Shown: positions 12,377 through 22,161 of the stretch, in pieces
Layout of the letters: each line of letters starts with the position of its first letter
Numbering within the stretch: the first letter of the stretch is position 1
Origin: Ahaetulla prasina
Taxonomy: Eukaryota; Chordata; Lepidosauria; Squamata; Colubridae
Length of the DNA: 64,000 bases
Reading direction: 5' to 3'
NCBI RefSeq assembly: GCF_028640845.1
Contig: NC_080542.1
Span: 64,307,064-64,371,063, forward strand
Program-made: the position numbers and the translations under genes
The notes under the pieces: generated by a model
The model's input: only the letters and a program-made list of their open reading frames with translations
Databases searched by the model: none
What the model was told of the DNA's origin: nothing

Positions 12377-14370
12377 TTATTTATTTTTATTTTTTTTATT
12401 AATTTTTTTATTATTTTTTTTGCAACAAACAAACAAAAAGAAAATACATTATTACACCCTTGTGCTATACATAAAAGGAAGATTTGGGTCTTCGGATATA
12501 TCCTCATGATTGCCAAAATCCACGTTCTCGAGGTACAGGTACTGAAGCGTCCAATGTTCCAAGCGCAAAGTCCACAAATGGTTTCCAAGTCTTCCAGAAA
12601 ATATCTTCTTTATACACACCACTTCTAATTTTAATATCACATGTCATTTTATCATTTAAAGCTAATTTCCACATTTCAGAATTCCACTCTTCTATTCTAA
12701 AAATCACATCCAGTTTCCAATATCTAGCTATTATAATTCTACCTATTATAATCATAATTCTAATCAATTCTTTTTCATATTTTGTTAATTCTATTTCCTT
12801 AATTACCAACAATAATATAGTTTCCACTCTCAATGTTATTACTTTCCCCATCATTTCAAATATCATTTTCTCCAATTGTTGCCAAAACTTTTAACCTTAT
12901 CACAATTATACCACATATGTTCATAAGTCCCCAATTCCATCTCACATCTCCAACATTTTTACTAATTTTTATCCATTTGTGACAATCTTACTGGAGTCAA
13001 ATACCATTTCAAACAACTTTATAATTGTGCTCTTTAATCCTTATAGATAAAGTTCTCATAATTCTACTCTTCCAATTCACATTCCAATCTGATTCTGGTA
13101 TTTCAATATTAAGATCTTTTTCCCAATTTGTCCTCATCACTCTTTGTAATTTTTCATCAGAATTTATAATCTTATAAACCCTACTAACGAGTCCCTTTAG
13201 CCCAATTTCATCTTTCATAATCCGAGATACTAAATATTCAAATTCAGTTTCACATCTATTTATCGAATAATTTTCCTTAGTTTTTGTCCATTTTTCTATC
13301 TGTATTTTTCAAACCAACTTAACCCTAATTTTTCAATAATTTCTTTATTCCTCCTTTCATTTCCATAACTTTTATCCAATCTCTAATAATTTCTATATTT
13401 TCCTCTTTAATCACTTCATTACGCTTATATTATTTTAATCGCCAAATTCCAATTGTCTCCCCAAAAGATTATATCCGAATTAAAATTTTAACAAATTTAT
13501 TCCACATTTTTACTTAATCCTTTAACCAATAACTTCTACTTACACATTTTAAATTTGCTTTATCTAAAACCACCTTGATCCAAATTTTCTATATCCTTAA
13601 CTCTAAATCTCTCCAATAATTATCTTCACCTTTAAGTATTTTTACCACTATCCGGATACCATACTACAGTAATAATTAAATAATTTGGGGATTCCTAATC
13701 CACCTTCCTTTTGATTTTGATACCACATTTTCTTCACTAATCTGGGTCTTTTGCTACCATTGCAAAATTTATCCAGTTTTTTCTGATATCCTTCAATATC
13801 TTTCTCTGTCAGATTTAGTGGTAGCATCTCGAATAAAAAGTTGAACTTGGGCAGCAGCATCATCTTACACATTGCAATTCTACCAAACCAAGACAACTTT
13901 AAAATTTTATATTTATCTATCTTCTTCTCAATTTCGTTAATCACCACATCATAATTAAGTTTTTTCAATTCTTTAACCTTAAGTGAAAGCACTATACCCA
14001 AATATTTCAATGTGTTTTTAATCCTTATCCCAAATTGCTCTTGCATATTCTCAGACTCATTACCATTACTATCCATCAATAATTCTGACTTTGACCAATT
14101 TACTTTCAATCCTGTCATTTCTTCAAATTCTATCAAATGCTTATATATCTTTTTCAAATCTTTCTCTACATTTTTCAAAATAATTAAAGTATCATCCGCA
14201 TACACATTTATCTTATACCCCTTATATCCTTCTAGTTCTTCATCTTTTTCTATCATTTTTGTCAATATTTCCATAGCCAATAAAAATAATGTTGGGGACA
14301 GGGGACATCCTTGTCTCGTACCAGCTTCTAAATTTATCTCTTCAGTTAATATTCCATTCACCTTCAAATA
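12377..14370 (-). mobile_element. L1 LINE, 3' part (sense segment of an inverted insertion)
   Basis: A minus-strand L1 runs from a T-rich (antisense poly-A) stretch at 12377-12430 up to 14370. It contains the end of the reverse transcriptase and the C-terminal region of ORF2. Sequence stops abruptly at about 14370, and the preceding part of the same reading frame is found just beyond it but on the opposite strand. Confidence 0.85.
13648..14367 (-). pseudogene. L1 ORF2 reverse transcriptase fragment with YADD box
   Basis: A 239-codon open frame encodes the second half of an L1 reverse transcriptase, which would copy L1 RNA during target-primed integration. It shows GTRQGCPLSPTLF, the catalytic YADD at 14191-14202 with TLIIL after it, KVNWSKSE, LKYLGI, and the downstream LSWFGRIAMCKMMLLPK block. 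The frame is intact within the fragment but lacks the N-terminal fingers and the first catalytic aspartate region. Further minus-strand pieces downstream belong to the ORF2 C-terminus: DEKLQRVMRTNWEKDLNIEIP near 13110-13170 and an EKMIFEM to DIFWKTWKPFVD block at 12504-12875. Frameshifts separate these pieces, so the element is dead. Confidence 0.85.
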
Positions 14371-14873
14371 GCAGAGCTATTTAGAAAAGTATGTGGTGAA
14401 AATTGATCAAACATATAAGGAATTGATGGAAGAAGATATAACACAAGATGAGATTAATGGAATAATACAAAAATTAAAATTAGGGAAAGCTCCAGGTGAG
14501 GATGGATTACCTGTTGAGTTTTATAAAGAATTTAAAGAATTAATAATACCAAGACTGCAAAAATTATTCAATGGAATATTACATGGTAAGTACCTTCTTA
14601 TGGAATAGAACGGTGATATCCCTAATTCTAAACCAGATAAAGATTTAGAAAGGATTGAGTCCTATCGGCCCTTTTCTTTAATTAATCAGGATGCAAAGAT
14701 ATTTACTGCTATTATAAGTAATAGATTAAATAGATTTATAGATAGATATATAAGTTATAATCAAGTAGGCTTTGTGAAGGGTAGATACATGAGTGATATT
14801 GTTAGAAGAGTATTAAATATTATAGATGTAGCTGAATATAATGGTGATAAAATTGGTATAGTATCATTGCGCC
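14371..14873 (+). pseudogene. L1 ORF2 N-terminal reverse transcriptase segment, inverted
   Basis: Plus-strand coding sequence of the first half of the same L1 reverse transcriptase: DEINGIIQKLKLGKAPGEDG (14450-14505), then SYRPFSLINQDAKIF and NQVGFVKGRYMSD, ending near GDKIGIVSL at about 14870. A stop at 14606-14608 and a frame change interrupt it. Joined in opposite orientation to the 3' part, with roughly fifty to sixty codons missing between them, it has the structure expected from twin priming during L1 integration. Confidence 0.8.
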
Positions 14874-15300
14874 CGATGGAGCTGGGCCGAATTCATGCCA
14901 GCTGGAATTAGGCCGAATTCACGCTGCTGGAGCCAGGACGGGATCGCCGAGGTCTCACGCTGCTGGAGCCTGGCCGAGATCGCCGCTGGAGCAGGGCTGA
15001 AGTCAGGGCCGGAGCCCGCAACAAACAGCAGGCCTCCCTCGCCTCCCTCGCGTCCTCACACCCTAAAGATGGCCGCCCTCTTCCGGACCGCCGCTCCTTT
15101 CCTCGGCCCGTTCTCGGCTGCCGCATATCCGAGAGGATCCAGAGACCTCTCCAGCGACAGCCAAGCAGATAATACAGCACGCCAAGGGACCGGAGGAGCC
15201 TGGTGAGTCAGCCCGAGACCACCATTCGGGGAAAAGCCGCCACCGCCGATTCGAGCTCTTCTAAACAACCGCCATCCTCGCGCATGCGCAGAGCCATATC
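14874..15300. other. CpG-rich block with YY1-like and NRF-1-like sites
   Basis: A sharp 430-bp island of high GC and many CpGs in AT-rich surroundings. It holds AAGATGGCCG (15066-15075, YY1-like), GCGCATGCGCAG (about 15279-15290, NRF-1-like), repeated CTGCTGGAGCC units at the left, and a consensus splice donor CTGGTGAGTC at about 15199. An ATG in good context at 15069 opens a short frame reaching that donor, but I do not recognise the protein. Alternatives are a LINE 5' UTR promoter, read on the minus strand from about 15295, or a captured first exon. Confidence 0.4.
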
Positions 15301-16800
15301 AATTGTATGTCTTCTCTCTTCTCCCTTCCTGGAAGTCATGAAAATTTTGTTTGATTTCTGATATTAGAGGGAATGCAATGGGTTATGGGGAGTAGTTTTG
15401 TGTTTTGATAACTAAGTCAGTGCAGAGATCCTAATTCCAAGGGAAAAAAGAATCTGAACCTTTACTCTAGATTTTTTTTACACAATCATTATTATTTTAA
15501 ATTAAGCTTGGATCTTATTTTTAACTCATGGTCTCACTTTCTAGATAATATTTTTGGAACTTGCAGGCAGCTAGATATAGAAGAACAATGAAATATTTAA
15601 ATAACTATATCACAATCAGATATATCAGAAGATATAAATGAGATATGATTTTAATCAGTATTTAAATATTTTAAAGTACAGTTACTTATTTTATATTTTA
15701 TAGTTAACTGTTTGCTTATGTAACATCAATTCCCTAACCTGGTCGTTCAGCGTTTCCAACACTTATCATTCTGGTAACTGGGTCTAATTATATCTAATTA
15801 ATTGAATTAATAAGATTGGTATTAGCATGTTAATTAACTATCTTTATAGACTGCTATTGTAAATTGTACTTTATCTGCTATAACTATTTCCATAGTTGTC
15901 CTTTTTTTTACCATTGGAAGTTTAGATTTTATTTAATTGGCATTTAGAAATCTTTCTTTCTATGAGGGATACTTGAAGCAAATCTAATAATGATTCCTCA
16001 CTATACTAAATCATGCCTTTTCCTTAAAAAAATCCATAAGAAGGGGATAGAAAAAGGGAGGTAATCAAAATTTCCACAAGAAAAATTGTTTTCAGTCTCA
16101 TTGTGTTCAATAGAACTTATTCTCAAATAAAGGCATACTTGTTCAATCTTTTAATAGTTAAAATATGTATGATTGTCAGTAACAATGACATATGAGTTCA
16201 TTTATCCTGCCATGTCCAATTTTTCACATGACAAATATTTTTTTCCTCTTAAAAGGTCTCACATAAAATATAAATCATCATTTTCTAGTTAATATTTAGG
16301 CATCTATTGTAGCACTGTAGACATGTAACTCCTTTGGATGGAATTGCTAGAGAGATTACTGTCATTCAGAAAAGGAAGAATGTCAAAAAAAATGGCATCC
16401 AGTGCTATTTAAAATTCAATAGCAGAACAGGAGAGAAATAAAAAAAAATACTCCAATTATAATGCTAGATTTTTAAAAAGGACACCTAGGAACTTCTAAA
16501 GTTAATTAAATATAATATTTGCCTCTGTGTAGAAGAAATTCCTTTACAAAGTATGCAATGGCAATGTGATCTCACTCTCTATGCATTTCCCTCCTTTTTT
16601 GTCTCCCATTATATGGACCAAGCCAAGCTTATTAGACAAATAGGCTCTTCTAATTTCTGCCTACCACTGTTATTTTATTTCTTTTCATGGATGCTTCTCT
16701 CTATAATTTTAGACACCCTTGCTCAGTATATTATACATTTTAAAAAAAAGGAATCTTAAGTAGTATTCTAAAAGTATCTCTGCTTGTTGACCTCAAACAG
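15301..16800. other. no gene recognised
   Basis: AT-rich sequence with no recognisable gene or repeat family. Confidence 0.6.
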
Positions 16801-17003
16801 TGAAAAGTTGTGCTCAGGAACACAGATGAAGAGCCAGACTTCCAGCAACAAAGTTTATTTAAGATAAGGATTCATTATAAACCAACATGCAGTTCCCTGC
16901 TTACAGCCCTTTTTTATAGGAAACTGTCAGCCTTTAACCAATAACTTTAAAATACATCCCGCACTTGTGCAGCAGAAGGGAAAGCCTCTATGTGGACATA
17001 ACA
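16801..17003 (-). repeat. 3' LTR of the Mag-like element
   Basis: 203 bp, reading TGTTATGTCC...CTTTTCA on the minus strand, so it has TG...CA ends. It contains a TATA-like TATAAAAA (16911-16918) and an AATAAA signal (16853-16858). It is clearly homologous to 25339-25529 but diverged and with small indels, so the insertion is old. A polypurine tract lies directly next to it at 17004-17020. Confidence 0.8.
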
Positions 17004-17020
17004 CCCCTGCCCCCTCCCTT
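17004..17020 (-). other. polypurine tract of the Mag-like element
   Basis: On the minus strand, AAGGGAGGGGGCAGGGG abuts the TGTTATG start of the 3' LTR. This is where a plus-strand DNA primer would be made during reverse transcription, and it fixes the element's orientation. Confidence 0.75.
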
Positions 17021-17279
17021 GGGGAAACTTCGTAGACCACGAACATAATCATCCAGATACATTGGTCTACAGTGGCTTCATGTTGACTGGAGGATCTCCT
17101 GTATTTCTGTCGGGCCCTCACATGTCAATCACATTCTCAACGATTCTTCAGCTATATCAGATGGCTTACAAGTACTCTCTGGGGCCTCCTCCTGGGCATA
17201 TCCCTTAGTAAAAGATGGAGAAGAGCGGGACGGAGAAAAGCGAGGTGGAGAAGTGTGAGGCAGAACCTCAATAACAGCA

Positions 17280-17800
17280 TGGCCCAGTTTGGTGTCTGGT
17301 CAATATATAAGTTGATAACTATATACTGCTAAAAACTCTGTCCAACACATCATTCTTGAGGTGTTTGCTGGTCCCCCACAATTAGTCCCAACAGTGGCTT
17401 ATGATCTGTCACTAAATCAAATTTCCTTCCATAAACATATTTGTGGAATCTTTATCCCAGGAACTGCAGCCTTTGGCTATAGTTCCTCTCAGCTGACGAT
17501 AGCATCTTAGAAAAGAACGCTATTGGGACCTCACAATTGTCTTGAAGGTAATGACTTAAGACTCCCCCAACGCCAAACAGGGTTGCATCACACATCAGGA
17601 TTAATGACAGATGTTCATTAAATTGAACTAAGACGCTATCTGAGGAAATTAATTTTTTCACCTCCACAAATACAGCTGCTTCTCTGTGCCCCCATACTCA
17701 TGGCACCTTTTCCCCCAATAGTTGATGTAATGGTTCAGTGGCAGATGCATTTTGTTGCAAAAGCACACTACAGAAATTGAGGAGCCCTAAGAAGGCCTGA
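17280..17800 (-). pseudogene. Mag-like RNase H remnant
   Basis: Minus-strand frames at 17452-17667 show an RNase H domain of the Ty3/gypsy type: LILMCDATLFGVGGVLSH holds the first catalytic aspartate, then PIAFFSKMLSSAERNYSQ. Further along, in another frame, DLVTDHKPLLGL (about 17390-17430) marks the later catalytic region. In the living element this enzyme would degrade the RNA strand after copying. The reading frame is broken, and the integrase expected downstream is absent. Confidence 0.75.
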
Positions 17801-17995
17801 AATTTAATTATTTATTTTACTTATTTATTTTGTCAAAAACATTCTAAACAATATATATTAGAATAAGCATGAAATAAACACACAAAATGAATACAACCAA
17901 AGGGAACATTAGGACAAGAACAGTAGGCACATTGGTGTTCTTATGCACGCCCCTTACAGACCTCTTAGGAATGGGGTGAGGTCAACAGTAGACAG
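17800..17995 (-). mobile_element. LINE-A 3' tail inserted in the Mag-like element
   Basis: A short, heavily 5'-truncated LINE-A copy: an ATTT-rich tail at 17802-17830, then the 3' UTR signature (CTACTGTTCTTGTCC on the minus strand) and the last codons of its product. It separates the Mag-like RNase H from the reverse transcriptase. Confidence 0.85.
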
Positions 17996-18223
17996 TAAAT
18001 TCAATCTTATTCTTTGGTGTTGGCACAGCATGTATTGCTTGTACTTTCTCCTTGGTGGGATACAATCTGGATGCATCAATGAGGTATCCAGGAACTCAAC
18101 TTGATTTACTGCTACTTTACACTTTTCTTCTTTTACCTTTAGCCCAGCCTCTTGAAATCTTTGTAACACTAGTCGTAGTCATTCAAATAATTCAATTTTA
18201 CTGGTAGCAGAGATGAGTACGTC
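17996..18223 (-). pseudogene. Mag-like reverse transcriptase, C-terminal half
   Basis: The minus-strand frame contains LQRFQEAGLKVKEEKCKVAVNQVEFL, shortened here to the recognisable blocks QEAGLKVKEEKC and VEFL, the connection part of a Ty3/gypsy reverse transcriptase. It begins at the inner chromovirus insertion, immediately after the first residues of the catalytic box. The other half of the same domain is 5.4 kb away at 23675-24170. Confidence 0.75.
18219..18223. repeat. target-site duplication ACGTC, left
   Basis: ACGTC directly flanks the left LTR of the inner element and recurs at 23675-23679 directly after its right LTR. A 5-bp duplication is the usual length for Ty3/gypsy integrases. 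Confidence 0.85.
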
Positions 18224-18765
18224 TGTTCTGTTTCCCTCCCCCCAATACTCCCAGCAAAGAGTCAGTCCTTTTCTCCTTTTATTTACATAGATACATGTCC
18301 TGGCCACGTCTACCCATGGGCCTGCCAAGTTTCTGGAGATAACGAGGAAATTATAGATAAGGCCAGAATTACTCACGAATATATTCTTCCCTCCATTGAT
18401 ACAGTTTGCCCGCGCAAATTCATTGCTTTTTCCAAGACAAAAAACCAGGAAGTCCCGCCTCCTATTTATAGTCTCTGCAGATGTCACTGCATGACAATTA
18501 TTACTTGGCTTTATCCCAATGTTGCTTCTGCTGCGCGCGCCACTCACGTCTGCGCAGTCTTGCATCACTCCAAAACTGTTCTTGGGGCGTTGCCAAATCA
18601 GAAGAAGGCTCCAGAGAATCAGGCCTTGCCGGCCCCTCCTCCTCCCTTTGAGTGGGTGCCAGGAAGGGAGAGGGCTCAAGAGAAGCAGGGCTTGCCAGGT
18701 CTTCTCCCTCACTTTCTGAATCATCCGAGTCCAGGAGTCCTGGTCCAGGAACCTGGGTCACACTA
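18224..18765 (-). repeat. 3' LTR of the sushi-type element
   Basis: About 542 bp. On the minus strand it begins TAGTGTGACCC (the 5' LTR copy begins TGTTGTGACCC) and ends CAGAACA. It has a TATA box at 18463-18470 and an AATAAA signal at 18278-18283. The transcript-start region has one mismatch to the 5' copy (TTTTTCC against TTTGTCC on the plus strand near 18428). Confidence 0.9.
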
Positions 18766-18790
18766 TCCCTCACCGCAGGGCCCTTCCCCC
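18766..18790 (-). other. polypurine tract region of the sushi-type element
   Basis: The minus strand reads GGTGAGGGA directly before the 3' LTR, preceded by GGGGGAAGGG. The pol stop codon (18770-18772) lies within this tract, so coding sequence runs right up to the LTR. Confidence 0.6.
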
Positions 18791-20381
18791 GGGGCTGACG
18801 ATCGGGATGCGGTCGGCTGGGTTCTGCTCATGGAAGGCCTGCACCAGGTCAGGGGCATGAACGTCGGAGGCATCTACCCAGGAGAAATCAGTCCCGTATC
18901 CCTTCCACGCAATCAAATATTGGAAACGACCCTTCAGCCAGTGGGAGTCTCGTACACTGTGGACTTCGTATTCCTCCGACCCATCCTCGGCGACAGTGAC
19001 GGTGCTGTTGGGCACCGAAGGGGACTCGGTGTGGCCTCAGGAACCAGAAGGGACCGGTGAAAGACGGGGTGGATCCGCATGGATCGTGGCAGGGTCAGTC
19101 GGTAGGCTACCGGGTTGATGACTGCCTCGACAGGGAACGGGCCGATGAATCGGTGGTCCAACTTCTTTACCGGGCGGTCGGACGGGAGGTGTTTGGTGGA
19201 GAGCCACACCCGGTCTCCAACTGCCAGCGGGGTGTTGTCCGTCGGGAGCGGTCGGCGGATCGTTTGTAGTCCTCCTTTGCCCGATCCAGCTGCTGACGTA
19301 CCAACTGTTGGACCGCATGCAATTCCGTCAGGAAGGTCTGCGTTTCGGGAACAGGAGAATCCGGTGGTGCCAGAGGGAAGAGCCGCGGATGGTACCCCAC
19401 ATTGGCAAAGAACGGGGTCATCTGAGTAGAGGTGTGCTGAGAGTTGTTAAAAGCAAACTCCGCCAGGGACAGGTAATCGGCCCAGTTGTCCTGTTGCTGG
19501 TTGATGAAGCAACGGAGATACTGTTCCAGGATACCGATGACCTTCTCTGTACCCCCGTCGGTCTCCGGATGGTGCGATGACGACAGACACACCTGCACCT
19601 CCAACGCGGCCATCAGGCTCTTCCAGAAGCGAGCTGTGAACTGAACTCTGCGGTCCGAAACCACCCTGTCTGGTAGACCATGGAAGTGGAAGATGTGCTG
19701 CAGAAAGAGACGGGCCGTTTTTGCGGCTGTGGGCAGTCCGCAGCATGGGATGAAGTGTGCCATCTTGGTGAGCATGTCCACCACCACCAGCACCGTGGTG
19801 AACCCAGAGGATGGTGGCAGGTCCGTCAGGAAGTCCATGGAGATCGCCCCCCAGGGTCTGTCGGGTGTTGGCAAGGGCTGGAGGAGCCCGGGAGGGGCCC
19901 CCATGGCGGCCTTGGCTTGCCGGCACGGTACGCAGGATGTCACGTAGGCATGTACATCATGCCGCGCTTAGGGCCACCAAAAGGTCCGTGTCACTAGGTG
20001 GAGGGTCTTGAAGAACCCAAAATGTCCTGCTGCAGGGTTGTCGTGGCACTGGGTCATGACGAGGGCTCGGAGTGGTCCTGTGGGCACATATAATCGCCCC
20101 CGAAACTTGAGTAAGTCCTCCTCCAAGGTCCAAGGAGATGCGGGGCCCACCTCCGTTCTCCTTTGCTGCGACCAGGCATCCTGGCTCTGCACCTCTCGCA
20201 TCTGGGCCCGCAAGTCCACTGGTTCCCGTGCTATGGCCAAGGCTTCTGCCGGCAGCACTGTCCGTGGAGGAAGGGGGTCCTTGGCACAGAGGTACTCTGG
20301 CTTGTGGGACAGGGCATCCGCCCTCCGGTTGTGACCGCTGGGAATGTAGGTCACGCGGAAGTTGAACCGGGCAAAAAACAA
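18770..20381 (-). pseudogene. integrase with C-terminal chromodomain, broken
   Basis: This would insert the element's DNA into chromosomes. On the minus strand the N-terminal zinc-binding part (HDNPAAGHFG...TFWWP) lies near 19970-20040. The core (19167-19943) shows the first aspartate in ISMDFLTDLP, the second in VVSDRRVQFTARFW, and the glutamate in TDGGTEKVIGILEQYL. A C-terminal stretch (18934-19209) with KLDHRFIGPFPV leads into a chromodomain at 18820-18980 (EEYEVHSVRDSHW, FQYLIAWKGY). Chromodomains direct integration to marked chromatin in chromoviruses. The frame is lost near 19960, near 19200 and again near 19010. Confidence 0.88.
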
Positions 20382-20399
20382 TGACCACCAGATCTGCCG

Positions 20400-21013
20400 C
20401 TAGTTCAACTTCCGAGCTGTGGTGAGGTGCTTGAGATTCCGATGGTCCGTTCGGACCTCCACCTGATGTCGGGCCCCCTCCAGATGGTGTCGCCAAGCCT
20501 CGAATGCAGCCTTGATAGCCAGCAACTCTTTTTCCCAGATGGTGTGGTTGCGCTCGGAAGGATTGAGTTTCCGGGAGTAGTAAGCGCAGGGAAAAAGTGT
20601 GCCGCCATTCGTCGGAGCCTGTAGCAGCACCGCTCCCAGAGCCACATGGGACGCGTCCGTTTCCACCACAAAAGGCCGGAGCGGGTCGGGATGCCTCAGG
20701 ACGGGTTCCATGATGAAGGCTTTCTTGAGGGCGGCGAATGCTTCTTGCTGCGGGGGACCCCACCGGAATGCAACCTTCTTCCTGAGGAGCTGGGTAAGTG
20801 GAGCCGTTAGTGTGGCAAAGCCCGGTAGTAGTTGGCGAAGCCCAGCAGGCGCTGAACATCCTTCACCCGACGAGGGGCTTCCCAGCTACACAAAGCTTCT
20901 ACTTTGCATGGGTCCATGGCTATGCCCTCGGGCGAGATGATATGCCCGAGGAATTCTATGGAAGTCCGGAAGAAGATGCATTTCTCCAGCTTCGCATTGA
21001 GTTGTTGCTCCAT
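20400..21013 (-). pseudogene. reverse transcriptase connection and RNase H, broken
   Basis: The minus-strand frame at 20807-21013 holds the end of the reverse transcriptase (KLEKCIFF, EFLGHIISPEG, LLGFANYYR). After a frame change near 20810, the frame at 20400-20711 holds RNase H: PFVVETDASHVALGAVL with a catalytic aspartate, YYSRKLNPSERNH, and VRTDHRNLKHL. It ends at a premature TAG (20400-20402), beyond which the same frame continues into FFARFNFRVTYI and the integrase. The RNase H would remove template RNA in virus-like particles. Confidence 0.85.
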
Positions 21014-21059
21014 AGCGTTGCAGAACCAGACTGGCGTGTCGAAGGTGGCTTTCCTGGAC

Positions 21060-22161
21060 CGAGTAAATCAGGATGTCGTCAGGTAGATAACCACGAACCG
21101 ATCCAACATGTCTCGGAACACGTCGTTCATGAAGTGCTGGAAAAGCGGCGGGCGTTGGTCAACCCAAATGGCATGACAGTGTATTTGTAGTGTCCGTATC
21201 GGTGCGAATGCCATCTTCCATTCGTCTCCTTCTCGCATCCGCACCAGGTTGTAGGCCCCGGAGATCGAGCTTGGTGAAGATCGTGGCCTCCGCAACCTCT
21301 CCAGCAGCTCCGGGATGGCGGCGGGGGTAGCGATTCCGCACCGTAATGGCGTTAGCCGGCGGTAATCACAGCACAGGCGCAAGTCCCTGTCTTCTTCTTC
21401 ACGAAGAGGACCGGGGCCGAGAGGGACTTTGAAGGCGGATGAACCCTCGGGCCAGATTTTTGTCCAGGAAGTCCCTGAGGCGGCCAACTCGGGCTCCGAC
21501 ATGGAATACAGGCGTCCCACAGGCAGTGGTGCGTTGGGCAGAAGGTCCACGGGCAATCGTGGGGCTGATGCGGGGGTAGTCGGTCCGCCTCCTTCTCGCT
21601 GAACACGTCGGCGAAGTCCGTCAGCTCAGGAGGCAAGGTGATGGCAGCGGTGGGGACGTTCTGGCCGGCACAGGTGTGGCGGATGTGATCGACGCACTGC
21701 AGACTCGGGAAAGAGATGGCGTTCCGCGACCAGGCCACCTGAGGATCGTGGGTCCGAAGCCAGGCCAACCCAAGGACCAAGGGAAAATGAAGGTCCGCCG
21801 TGACATAAAACTGGATCGCCTCCTCATGGTCCCCAATAGCCAGGCGCAAAGGCTGGGTGGCAAATTTAATGGGGCCGGACACCAGTTCTCGTCCATCAAT
21901 TGTCTCTACCCGCATCGGAGGGTCCACCGGAACCACGGGGACCGCAAACTGGGTCACAAAGGCCTGGTCCATAAAGTTTGTTGTGGCCCCTGAGTCCACC
22001 AGCGCATGTGCCTGGAGCCCGTCCGACTGGTTCCCCAACCATATCCGTGTGTCCAGAATCAGATGCCGAGGGGGCCCAGAGTCTACTTCCACAATGTCCA
22101 GTGGGGGCTTAGTACGTGCCCGACCTAGGGTTTCTCCGAGGTCGGGCCTGCTCCGTTTCCC
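21060..22161 (-). pseudogene. protease and reverse transcriptase, broken
   Basis: From the frameshift site the pol frame is open to 21352. Its protease core HALVDSGATTNF (DSG active site, about 21970-22010) is intact, and the LPPELTDFADVFSEKE linker follows. The frame then shifts near 21570. Reverse transcriptase pieces continue in another frame (21068-21556) with LRLCCDYRRL, AYNLVRMREGDEWK and FQHFMNDVFRDML, with two or more further breaks. A one-base deletion inside the catalytic motif near 21085 makes it read YLTT followed by a stop. I describe these breaks without reconstructing the protein. Confidence 0.85.
22118..22161 (-). promoter_or_regulatory. -1 ribosomal frameshift signal between gag and pol
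   Basis: The minus strand carries the slippery heptamer GGGAAAC (22155-22161) in the gag phase G-GGA-AAC. A 7-nt spacer follows (22148-22154), then a perfect 9-bp stem: GCCCGACCT (22139-22147) pairs with AGGTCGGGC (22118-22126) around a 12-nt loop. The gag stop TAG (22125-22127) overlaps the stem's 3' arm. The -1 frame is open from the heptamer straight into the protease. The same heptamer is used by PEG10, a domesticated sushi relative. Confidence 0.85.

Noticed and set aside
14895..15206. A 103-codon frame in the CpG block as a host protein
   Set aside because: No domain or known N-terminus could be recognised; high GC alone favours open frames. Kept only as a possible promoter or first exon.
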